64,000 nt of DNA from Flavobacterium sp. (GTDB lineage Bacteria; Bacteroidota; Bacteroidia; Flavobacteriales; Flavobacteriaceae), in assembly GCF_035195345.1 (NCBI RefSeq), contig NZ_CP136574.1, forward strand, positions 868,001 to 932,000, in the 5' to 3' direction. Within the stretch, counting starts at the first letter, position 1. Each line of letters opens with the position of its first letter. Both the position numbers and the translations under genes were made by a program. The notes under the pieces are model-generated. The model did no database searches. It saw nothing but the letters and a program-made list of their open reading frames with translations, and was not told the DNA's origin. Shown here in pieces: positions 19,505 to 26,480 of the stretch.

Positions 19505-19512
19505 CAAAATTA
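19505..19512 (-). promoter_or_regulatory. Candidate -7 element for the DUF6913-dapA run
   Basis: Reads TAATTTTG on the minus strand (TAnnTTTG), 19 bp upstream of the ATG at 19485, in the 44-bp gap shared with the divergent nucleotidase gene. No -33 TTTG at the right spacing, so evidence is limited. Confidence 0.45.
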
Positions 19513-19529
19513 AAAATTAAGCTTATATT

Positions 19530-20318
19530 ATGCTTGTAAATGTAAAAAAGAATACAATATCTTTTCGGTTTTTTGTTATATTATTAACATTTAACTTAAT
19601 TATATCCTGTAAATCAACGTCTTCCTATCAAACTATTAAAATTGAAGGAAAAAAAATTGGTATAACCGATGAACGAGGTGAAAACGAAGCAATTGCAAGT
19701 TATGTAAAACCCTATAGCAATAACATCAAAAAGGATTTAAACAATGTTTTAGCTTATTGCCCTGAAACACAAGATAAAAGTAAAGGAAAATGGCATACTA
19801 ATATAGGGAATTTACTAGCCGAAATTACTTTTGAACTTGGAAATCCTATTTTCCAAAAAAGAGAGCAAAAAAACATTGATATTTGTTTACTAAATAATGG
19901 CGGAATAAGAGCTATAATTCCAAAAGGCGATGTTACCTCAAGAACAGCCTATGAAGTAATGCCTTTTGAGAATAGCCTAGTAATTGTTGGACTTACTGGA
20001 AAAGAAATAAAAACGTTAGCCGAATATTTCATAAAAGAAAAGAAGCCACACCCTTTATATGGAATGAAAATTTACATTGATAAAACAACTTTAACAATCA
20101 ATAAAATTGAAATTAACAATCAAAGTTTAAATGATAATCAGATTTATTATGTGGCGACTTCCGATTATTTAGCAAATGGTGGTGACAATATGACGTTTTT
20201 TAAAGAAAGTAAAATCAAATTCGACATAGAATATAAACTTAGAAATATGTTAATTGATTATTTCAAAAAAGTAGATATTCTTCCAAACATTACAACTGAA
20301 ACAATAATTTTAGAATAA
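19530..20318 (+). CDS. 5'-nucleotidase C-terminal domain lipoprotein (split UshA-like, subunit 1)
   Basis: A 262-residue lipoprotein (lipobox LIISC, cysteine 27) made almost wholly of a 5'-nucleotidase C-terminal domain, the part that binds the nucleotide base. Family motifs are LNNGGIRAIIPKGDVT, the YEVMPFENSLVI stretch, LTGKEIKTL and YYVATSDYLANGGDNM. The metal-binding catalytic domain is absent here and is encoded by the next gene 9 bp downstream. In UshA the catalytic domain comes first within one chain; here the gene order is reversed and each part has its own export signal. They presumably work together outside the inner membrane. Confidence 0.88.
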   Translation: MLVNVKKNTISFRFFVILLTFNLIISCKSTSSYQTIKIEGKKIGITDERGENEAIASYVKPYSNNIKKDLNNVLAYCPETQDKSKGKWHTNIGNLLAEITFELGNPIFQKREQKNIDICLLNNGGIRAIIPKGDVTSRTAYEVMPFENSLVIVGLTGKEIKTLAEYFIKEKKPHPLYGMKIYIDKTTLTINKIEINNQSLNDNQIYYVATSDYLANGGDNMTFFKESKIKFDIEYKLRNMLIDYFKKVDILPNITTETIILE

Positions 20319-20327
20319 CACTTAACT

Positions 20328-21245
20328 ATGAAAAGAAGAGATTTTATCCAAAAAACAGCTGCGAGTTCAGCTTTACTTGGCTTAACTGGAGTGAGTTTAA
20401 GCAGTTTTTCTACCCCAAGCGATATTAAAAAAATCACTATTTTGCATACTAATGATGTGCATAGCCATATTGATCCATTTCCTGCAGATCATCCAAAAAA
20501 TCCAAACTTAGGTGGAGCCGCCAGAAGAGCAGCTATTATTGAAGGCATTCGTAAAGAAGAAAAAAATGTTCTTTTATTAGATGCTGGTGATATTTTTCAA
20601 GGAACACCTTATTTTAACTATTATGGCGGAGAGTTAGAATTCAAGCTAATGAGCATGATGCAATATGATTTAGCTACAATGGGAAACCATGATTTTGACA
20701 ACGGAATTGATGGTTTTTACGCCCAATTACCTCATGCAAAATTTGATTTCGTATCCGCTAATTATGATTTTAAAAACACTATTTTAAATGATATTGTAAA
20801 ACCATATAAAATCATTATTAAAGACGGAATTAAAATTGGAATCTTTGGATTAGGCGTTCAATTAGATGGACTTGTTGACAAGAAACTTTATAAAGAAACC
20901 GTTTACAACAATCCGATTGAAGTAGCACAAGACATGACGCGAATTCTCAAAGAAGAAAAAAAATGTGATTTAGTTATTTGTTTGTCGCATTTGGGCTTCA
21001 AATACAAAGATGAACCTGAAAAACCAAGTGATATCCTATTAGCACAAAAAACAAAATATATTGATTTAATAATTGGTGGTCACACACATACTTTTTTAGA
21101 CAAACCTATAATTGAAAAAAATAGTGAAGGAAAAGATGTTTTAATCAATCAAGTAGGATGTTTTGGACTAAATTTAGGTAGAATTGATTTTTATTTATCC
21201 AATAATAATGAAGTAATCAACAAAGGAAAAAATATTATTGTTTAA
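20328..21245 (+). CDS. Tat-exported 5'-nucleotidase N-terminal metallophosphatase (split UshA-like, subunit 2)
   Basis: A 305-residue metallophosphoesterase. The N-terminus KRRDFIQKTAASSALLGLTG is a twin-arginine signal, so it is exported folded, probably with metals loaded. The metal motifs are all present: D43 and H45 (NDVHSH), D88 (DAGDIFQGTP), GNHD 119-122, SHLGF and GGHTHTF. The chain ends where a full-length nucleotidase would enter its C-terminal domain. It is 9 bp downstream of the gene for that missing domain. The likely role is release of phosphate and nucleosides from nucleotides in the periplasm. Substrate range is not readable. Confidence 0.9.
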   Translation: MKRRDFIQKTAASSALLGLTGVSLSSFSTPSDIKKITILHTNDVHSHIDPFPADHPKNPNLGGAARRAAIIEGIRKEEKNVLLLDAGDIFQGTPYFNYYGGELEFKLMSMMQYDLATMGNHDFDNGIDGFYAQLPHAKFDFVSANYDFKNTILNDIVKPYKIIIKDGIKIGIFGLGVQLDGLVDKKLYKETVYNNPIEVAQDMTRILKEEKKCDLVICLSHLGFKYKDEPEKPSDILLAQKTKYIDLIIGGHTHTFLDKPIIEKNSEGKDVLINQVGCFGLNLGRIDFYLSNNNEVINKGKNIIV

Positions 21246-21256
21246 ACAACAATCAC

Positions 21257-21952
21257 TTACTTTTTAAAATAATAGGTTTTAGTTCTATAAATAAAATAAG
21301 ACACATAAAAAAAATAAGACAACTGTTGGCTAATAATACTAATCATTTTTAGAGCAATTACATCTTTTGTTGATTTTGAAAAAATAAAAAACAAATCAGA
21401 AATAATAAAAAAAACAACCATTAACACCATGTATAATATGGTTTTGTTGTTAAAATTAAATTGAATTAAAAAAGCAAATATTCCCATTACAAACAATAGA
21501 ATACCATTAAAAATATAGAAACTAAATTCTAGTTTAGATGATTCATTAATAAAAGACAAAACATTATATAATAAATATAATAGCAAAATTATTATGATAT
21601 AAAATGAAAAATTATTGATAGAATATTTTCGTTTTTTTAAGTAATACAAAAAATCCTGAGCTAAAAAATAAGTGATAATTAAATAAGGAATTCCAAAAGA
21701 AATCAATCCTGGATACAAGAAGTCAGTAGAACTAATCAATAGTAAGATCTCAGCAAAAAAATAGGATAGAATTGAAAAAGAAAATAAAAAATTAATTTTT
21801 CCTTTTACACTAAAATAATAAAAATAATAGACCGCAGGAATAATAATAGGCTTACTCAAAAGCTCTAAATTATCACTTCCTAACAATACAGCTATTAAAT
21901 ACAATAAAATAGCCGCAAAATAAAGAATTAAAGCAGAATGTACTTTACCCAT
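21257..21952 (-). CDS. Polytopic membrane protein, YhhN/TMEM86-like
   Basis: A 231-residue integral membrane protein with about eight hydrophobic helices and only short loops. LELLSKPIIIPAVYYF near the first loop and SDLFFIF near the end resemble the YhhN family, whose animal member TMEM86B is a lysoplasmalogenase; the bacterial activity is uncertain. It overlaps the 3' end of ligA by 8 bp (start codon inside ligA), so it is probably translated after ligA. Its end faces the plus-strand nucleotidase gene 11 bp away, with no terminator that I can see. Confidence 0.65.
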   Translation of the reverse strand: MGKVHSALILYFAAILLYLIAVLLGSDNLELLSKPIIIPAVYYFYYFSVKGKINFLFSFSILSYFFAEILLLISSTDFLYPGLISFGIPYLIITYFLAQDFLYYLKKRKYSINNFSFYIIIILLLYLLYNVLSFINESSKLEFSFYIFNGILLFVMGIFAFLIQFNFNNKTILYMVLMVVFFIISDLFFIFSKSTKDVIALKMISIISQQLSYFFYVSYFIYRTKTYYFKK

Positions 21953-23936
21953 CTATCATGTTTTTAAAATCTGTTTCAGAAATTATTGTAATTTTTAATT
22001 GATTCGCTTTTTCTAATTTTGATGGTCCCATATTATCTCCTGCAATTACAAAATCGGTTTTAGAAGAAATTGAACTTCCTACTTTTCCGCCATTATCTTC
22101 AATCGCTTTTTTGAGTTCATCTCTCGAATAAATCTCAAAAACACCTGAAACCACAAAAGTTTTCCCTTTTAACTTTTCAGAAAGTAAGATATCTTCTACA
22201 CCTGACTCTAATTGAACACCATAATTCTTAAGCCTATCAATAATACGAATATTTTCTTGATTTTCAAAGAATTGCACCACACTTTGTGCAATTTTATCGC
22301 CAATTTCATCTACTAAAATCAAATCCATAATACTCGCATTTGTTAAAGCATCTATAGACTTGTAATGTTTGGCTAATTTTTTTGCCACCGTTTCACCTAC
22401 ATAACGAATTCCTAAAGCATATAAAACTCGTTCAAAAGGAATGGTTTTGGATTTTTCAATTCCATTAATCAAATTCTCAGCTGACTTTTCAGCCATTCGT
22501 TCTAAGGGAATGATTTGTTCCTTTTTCAATTCATACAAATCAGCATAATTCGTAACTAAACCCGCATTGAATAACAACGCAACTGTTTCACCACCTAAAC
22601 CATCAATATCCATTGCTTTTCGGGTAATGAAATGCTGAACTCTTCCAATAATCTGCGGCGGACAACCATAAAAATTCGGACAAAAATGATTTGCTTCGCC
22701 TTCAGTTCTAACCAGTTCAGTTTGACATTCCGGACAATGTGTGATGTATTGTGTAGGCTCGGCTTGAATTCCGCGATTAGCAACTGCAATAATTTTCGGA
22801 ATAATTTCGCCACCTTTTTCAACAAAAACTTCATCTCCAATTCGGATATCTAATTTTTCGATTTGATCGGCATTGTGCAATGAAGCACGTTTTACAATAG
22901 TTCCTGCCAATTGCACAGGTTCTAAATTTGCTACTGGAGTAATAGCACCAGTTCGCCCAACTTGATACGAAATCGAATTTAATTTCGTAGTTACTTGTTC
23001 GGCTTTAAACTTATAAGCCATCGCCCAACGTGGTGATTTTGCCGTATAACCTAATTCCTCTTGATGCTGTAAATTATTGACTTTTATTACCACACCATCC
23101 GTTTCATAAGGTAAATCGTGACGGTGTTTGTCCCAATAATTAATGTATTCAAAAACTTCGTTTAAATTTTTAGCTAATTTAGATTGTGATGGCACTTTAA
23201 ATCCCCAATCTCTAGCTTTTTGCAAGCCTTCATATTGCGTTTTAAATGTTAAATTATTCCCAATTACGAAGTACAACAAACAATCTAATGGCCGCTTGGC
23301 TACCTCAGCACTGTCTTGCAATTTTAAACTTCCAGATGCTGTATTTCTTGGATTTGAATAAGGAGTTTCGCCAATTTCAATTAATTCTTGGTTCATTTTT
23401 TCAAATCCAGCAAACGGAAGAATGATTTCGCCACGAATGTCAAATTTTTCAGGAAAATCGCCTTTTAAATGAATTGGAACTGCTTTTATAGTTTTAATAT
23501 TATTGGTTACATCATCGCCTTGAAAACCATCGCCACGCGTTACCGCACGAACCAAACGACCATTCTCATAACCAATACTAATTGATGCACCATCGTATTT
23601 TAATTCACATGTATATTCTAACGGAACATCACCTAAAACCTTTTGAATTCGGATTTCCCAATCCTGCAAATCTTCAATAGAATAGGAATTATCCAACGAA
23701 TACATGCGATATTCGTGTTTTATGGTTTCGAAATTTTTGGTAACCATTCCTCCTACTCGTTGAGTTGGTGAATTTTCATCAAAAGATTCAGGATGTTGTG
23801 CTTCTAAATCTTGCAATTGTTTTAGCTTTTGATCAAATTCAAAGTCAGAAATTGTAGGATTGTCCAACACATAATAATTGTAATTATGTTGGTTTAATTC
23901 GTCTCTTAAATTCTTAATAGTCTCTAAAAAGCTCAT
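21945..23936 (-). CDS. ligA: NAD-dependent DNA ligase LigA
   Basis: Seals nicks in replication and repair using NAD. The 663-residue length is standard. Domains in order: Ia (about 1-70, NYYVLDNPTISDFEFD), adenylation domain with the nucleophile K113 (ELKYDGASIS), OB fold, a four-cysteine zinc finger (CPEC then C and C), helix-hairpin-helix repeats (about 500-570) and a C-terminal BRCT domain (LKGKTFVVSGVFE to the end). All intact. It begins 2 bp after the small unknown gene upstream and overlaps the YhhN-like gene by 8 bp. Confidence 0.98.
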   Translation of the reverse strand: MSFLETIKNLRDELNQHNYNYYVLDNPTISDFEFDQKLKQLQDLEAQHPESFDENSPTQRVGGMVTKNFETIKHEYRMYSLDNSYSIEDLQDWEIRIQKVLGDVPLEYTCELKYDGASISIGYENGRLVRAVTRGDGFQGDDVTNNIKTIKAVPIHLKGDFPEKFDIRGEIILPFAGFEKMNQELIEIGETPYSNPRNTASGSLKLQDSAEVAKRPLDCLLYFVIGNNLTFKTQYEGLQKARDWGFKVPSQSKLAKNLNEVFEYINYWDKHRHDLPYETDGVVIKVNNLQHQEELGYTAKSPRWAMAYKFKAEQVTTKLNSISYQVGRTGAITPVANLEPVQLAGTIVKRASLHNADQIEKLDIRIGDEVFVEKGGEIIPKIIAVANRGIQAEPTQYITHCPECQTELVRTEGEANHFCPNFYGCPPQIIGRVQHFITRKAMDIDGLGGETVALLFNAGLVTNYADLYELKKEQIIPLERMAEKSAENLINGIEKSKTIPFERVLYALGIRYVGETVAKKLAKHYKSIDALTNASIMDLILVDEIGDKIAQSVVQFFENQENIRIIDRLKNYGVQLESGVEDILLSEKLKGKTFVVSGVFEIYSRDELKKAIEDNGGKVGSSISSKTDFVIAGDNMGPSKLEKANQLKITIISETDFKNMIDG

Positions 23937-23938
23937 AT

Positions 23939-24412
23939 TTATTGATTGATTAAGCTGTCTAATTTGGTAAACAATTCTCCTTTGCTGATGATTCCTCCTT
24001 GCTTGATGATTTCAAACAACGATTCGTTTCTGTTTTCAGTTAACTCTTTTTTTCCTCTTGTTATTTCTACATCATCAGAAAAAAGATTTTCAGATAACCA
24101 GTGAATTCCATCGGCAGAAACAAAATCAATTTGTGGATTATTGGTTTTTATTACGAAAGAAAAAACCGCATTTTGCAAACATTTAAAAAGAAAAATATAG
24201 TTTTTAGAAAAATGATCAATATGTGTAACATTCGTCAATGCTTTTTCCCAAATCATATCGGAAAAAACATCGATTTCTTGTTCGGCAATTTGTGGTTTAT
24301 TTTGTTTGATTTCATCCCATTCCTTTTTATCTATCGATTGGGTAGCTAAAAAGGTAATAAATTCGGGATGTAATTCTTCTAATTGCTCTTTAGTTAATCT
24401 TGTGTACTTCAT
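23939..24412 (-). CDS. Conserved hypothetical protein, DUF6495-like
   Basis: A 157-residue soluble acidic protein without signal or membrane segment. It starts KYTRLTKEQLEELHPEFITF, which I associate with a flavobacterial family next to ligA (DUF6495); the function is unknown. The central part (HIDHFSKNYIFLFKCLQNAVFSFVIKT split over two strands) looks alpha/beta. The gene ends 2 bp before ligA and lies downstream of the ribosomal-protein terminator, so it is the first gene of the ligA run. Confidence 0.65.
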   Translation of the reverse strand: MKYTRLTKEQLEELHPEFITFLATQSIDKKEWDEIKQNKPQIAEQEIDVFSDMIWEKALTNVTHIDHFSKNYIFLFKCLQNAVFSFVIKTNNPQIDFVSADGIHWLSENLFSDDVEITRGKKELTENRNESLFEIIKQGGIISKGELFTKLDSLINQ

Positions 24413-24444
24413 GTAGTAATTTTATAAAGTAAAGATAAAAAAAA

Positions 24445-24465
24445 AGCCCCGATAATATCGGAGCT
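24445..24465 (-). terminator. Terminator of the rpsF-rpsR-rplI operon
   Basis: A 9-bp hairpin (AGCCCCGAT with ATCGGAGCT, 3-nt loop), 20 bp past rplI, followed on the minus strand by a long T run. On the plus strand one pair is a C-A mismatch, which in minus-strand RNA becomes a G-U pair, so the hairpin is stable only in the rplI direction. Confidence 0.88.
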
Positions 24466-24485
24466 AATTTATATTTTAAGAAAAA

Positions 24486-24929
24486 TTATGCTTTTTCACC
24501 TACGATTTCGTAAGCTAATTCAACGATAACGTCTCTGTGTAATCTTACGCTTGCAGTATATTTACCTACACGTTTAACAACACCACTTGTGATGAATTTT
24601 CTATCAATAGAATGACCGTTAGCTTCTAATACTTCTGCAATGTTAGCATTAGTAACAGAACCAAACAATTTATCACCACCAGCTTTAGCTGTAATTTTAA
24701 TTTCAAAAGCTTTTAATGCTTCTGCTAAAGATTTAGCATCTGCAACAATTTTAGCTTCTTTGTGCGCTTTTTGCTTTAAGTTTTCGGCTAAAACTTTTTT
24801 AGCAGAAGGAGTAGCTAAAATAGCAGCACCTTGAGGAATTAAGAAGTTACGTCCGTATCCGTTTTTCACAGTTACTACATCATCTTTAAATCCTAAATTT
24901 TGAACGTCTTGTTTTAAGATAAGTTCCAT
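24486..24929 (-). CDS. rplI: 50S ribosomal protein bL9
   Basis: A 147-residue large-subunit protein. The N-terminal 23S rRNA-binding domain (MELILKQDVQNLGFKDDVVTVKNGYGRNFLIPQG) is joined by a long helix (about 50-75) to the C-terminal domain. It is third in the rpsF-rpsR-rplI operon. Its leader is unusual: AAGGA sits 7 nt before the ATG, a textbook Shine-Dalgarno position in a group that rarely uses one, and the bases CAACAAC touching the ATG can pair with GTTGTTG at the start of the intergenic gap. A terminator follows. Confidence 0.98.
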   Translation of the reverse strand: MELILKQDVQNLGFKDDVVTVKNGYGRNFLIPQGAAILATPSAKKVLAENLKQKAHKEAKIVADAKSLAEALKAFEIKITAKAGGDKLFGSVTNANIAEVLEANGHSIDRKFITSGVVKRVGKYTASVRLHRDVIVELAYEIVGEKA

Positions 24930-24979
24930 GTTGTTGTCCTTTTTAGTAGAAGTTAGCCCGCTTATGGCGAAGCAACAAC
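24930..24979 (-). promoter_or_regulatory. rpsR-rplI spacer: possible start-site hairpin with SD-like AAGGA
   Basis: On the minus strand GTTGTTG (24973-24979) can pair with CAACAAC (24930-24936), the seven bases directly before the rplI ATG. Between them lie a GC-rich segment that can form GCTT...AAGC, and AAGGA, 7 nt before the ATG. If the 7-bp stem forms, the start codon would be at its base. Whether it acts in control is inference. Confidence 0.35.
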
Positions 24980-24992
24980 TATTTGTTAAATA

Positions 24993-25289
24993 TTATTTTA
25001 ATAAATCGGCCACGTATGGCATTAAAGCTAAGTGACGAGCTCTTTTAACAGCTACAGAAACTTTTCTTTGGTATTTTAATGAAGTACCTGTTAAACGTCT
25101 TGGTAAAATTTTACCTTGCTCGTTAACAAATTTCAATAAAAAGTCTGCGTCTTTATAATCGATGTATTTGATACCTGATTTTTTAAAACGACAATACTTT
25201 TTAGTTTTGTTTGTATCTATGTTTAAAGGCGTAAGATATCTGATATCTCCGTCTTTTTTACCTTTTGCAGATTGCTCTAATGTAGACAT
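24993..25289 (-). CDS. rpsR: 30S ribosomal protein bS18
   Basis: A 98-residue small-subunit protein that pairs with bS6. Core motifs are YRFKKSGIKYIDYKDADF-like (here CRFKKSGIKYIDYKDADF), LLKFVNEQGKILPRRLTGTS and a basic tail RAIKRARHLALMP-like (here AVKRARHLALMPY). The N-terminal extension of about 35 residues is typical of the phylum. It begins 2 bp after rpsF, so translation is probably coupled. In Flavobacterium ribosomes bS18 with bS6 and bS21 is known to occlude the anti-Shine-Dalgarno end of 16S rRNA. Confidence 0.98.
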   Translation of the reverse strand: MSTLEQSAKGKKDGDIRYLTPLNIDTNKTKKYCRFKKSGIKYIDYKDADFLLKFVNEQGKILPRRLTGTSLKYQRKVSVAVKRARHLALMPYVADLLK

Positions 25290-25291
25290 GA

Positions 25292-25633
25292 TTAGTTTGA
25301 TTTAGCTTTTAATTTAACTCTTCTTCTTTCTGCCCAAGAAATTGCATGTTTGTCTAAAGACACAGTTAAGAAACGCATAACACGCTCGTCACGACGGAAT
25401 TCAGTTTCAAATGCAATAATAATTTCAGCTGGCGCTTTGAATTCGAATAAGTGGTAAAATCCACTTTTCTTGTGTTGAATTTCGTAAGCTAATTTTTTTA
25501 AGCCCCAATCTTCTTTCGATACCATCTCAGACCCTTTAGAAGTAAGAAAATCTTCAAACTTGCTTACTGTTTCCTTTACCTGTTGTTCAGATAAAACGGG
25601 ATTCAAGATGAAAACAGTTTCATAATGATTCAT
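25292..25633 (-). CDS. rpsF: 30S ribosomal protein bS6
   Basis: A 113-residue small-subunit protein. MNHYETVFILNPVLSEQQV opens the ferredoxin-like fold, with KLAYEIQHKKSGFYHLFEFK and RRDERVMRFLTV further on. It is the first gene of the rpsF-rpsR-rplI operon. A perfect-consensus promoter lies 33-63 bp upstream, which leaves a leader of only about 25-30 nt, too short for the structured S6:S18-binding leader known from other bacteria. No Shine-Dalgarno sequence precedes the ATG. Confidence 0.98.
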   Translation of the reverse strand: MNHYETVFILNPVLSEQQVKETVSKFEDFLTSKGSEMVSKEDWGLKKLAYEIQHKKSGFYHLFEFKAPAEIIIAFETEFRRDERVMRFLTVSLDKHAISWAERRRVKLKAKSN

Positions 25634-25665
25634 AATCTTTATATTTATTGTTATAAAATTGGGTG

Positions 25666-25696
25666 CAAAAATAATACTTTTATTTGAATTAACAAA
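25666..25696 (-). promoter_or_regulatory. rpsF operon promoter (TTTG-N19-TATTTTTG)
   Basis: On the minus strand a -33 TTTG (25693-25696) and a -7 TATTTTTG (25666-25673) are separated by exactly 19 bp, the best Bacteroidota promoter match in the window. The rpsF ATG is 33 bp past the -7 box. Confidence 0.8.
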
Positions 25697-25784
25697 TCAA
25701 AGCAGATATTAATTTTACACGAATAAATTTGTTTTTTTGTAATATATATTCTACTTTTATCAATCCCGAATAAAAAATCAGACT

Positions 25785-26480
25785 ATGAAGTTGAATTGTA
25801 TTGTATTAGATGATAGCGCCCTTCAAAGAATTACTATCACAAAACTAGTTAACGAATCAATATTATTGAATTTAATTGGAGATTTTGCTAATGCCCTTGA
25901 AGCTAAGAATTGCATTAATAACAACACTATTGACTTAATGTTTTTAGACATTGAAATGCCCTTAATTAACGGCTTTGATTTTTTAGATGGACTAAAAATA
26001 AAACCACAAATTATATTTATCACTTCTAAAGCTGACTATGCTGTAAAAGCTTTTGATTATGAAGCTACTGATTTTCTTCAAAAACCAATTTCTAAGGAAC
26101 GTTTTATAAAAGCAGTAAAAAAAGCTATTGAGTTGCACTTTCTTCGTTCTGAAAACAACGAAGAAAATATAGAAAGTATTGTGATTAAAAGTAACTTAAA
26201 AAAACTTAAAATATTTGTTTCTAAAATAAAATGGATTGAAGCCTATGGTGATTATATTAAATTAGTGACTGATGATGAAAGTCATTTAGTATTATCAACC
26301 ATGAAAGGTTTTGAAAAAGAACTCCCAGAAGGTAAATTTATTCGCGTACATAAATCATATATCATCAATTTAGATCGCGTAGAAAAATTCAATAGTAAGT
26401 TTGCCGAAATTGGAACAACTAAAATACCGTTAAGCAGAAACAAAAAAGAAGAAATTGTTAGAGCTATAGAAAACGCTTAA
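25785..26480 (+). CDS. LytTR-type response regulator
   Basis: A 231-residue DNA-binding regulator. The receiver domain (about 1-120) has acidic residues D9 and D10, the phospho-acceptor D55 (LMFLDIEMP) and the conserved lysine in FLQKPIS. The LytTR domain (about 130-231) reads KIKWIEAYGDYIKLVTDD and GKFIRVHKSYIINLDRV. No histidine kinase is adjacent; partners of this type (LytS-like, usually encoded elsewhere) are not in the window. A promoter-like TTTG-N20-TACTTTTA lies just upstream. The stop overlaps the priA stop by 4 bp on the opposite strand. Target genes cannot be read from the sequence. Confidence 0.93.
   Translation: MKLNCIVLDDSALQRITITKLVNESILLNLIGDFANALEAKNCINNNTIDLMFLDIEMPLINGFDFLDGLKIKPQIIFITSKADYAVKAFDYEATDFLQKPISKERFIKAVKKAIELHFLRSENNEENIESIVIKSNLKKLKIFVSKIKWIEAYGDYIKLVTDDESHLVLSTMKGFEKELPEGKFIRVHKSYIINLDRVEKFNSKFAEIGTTKIPLSRNKKEEIVRAIENA

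Noticed and set aside
19530..21245. A frameshifted full-length UshA-type nucleotidase broken into two frames.
   Set aside because: The C-terminal domain comes first and each part has its own complete export signal and ATG, which a frameshift could not create.
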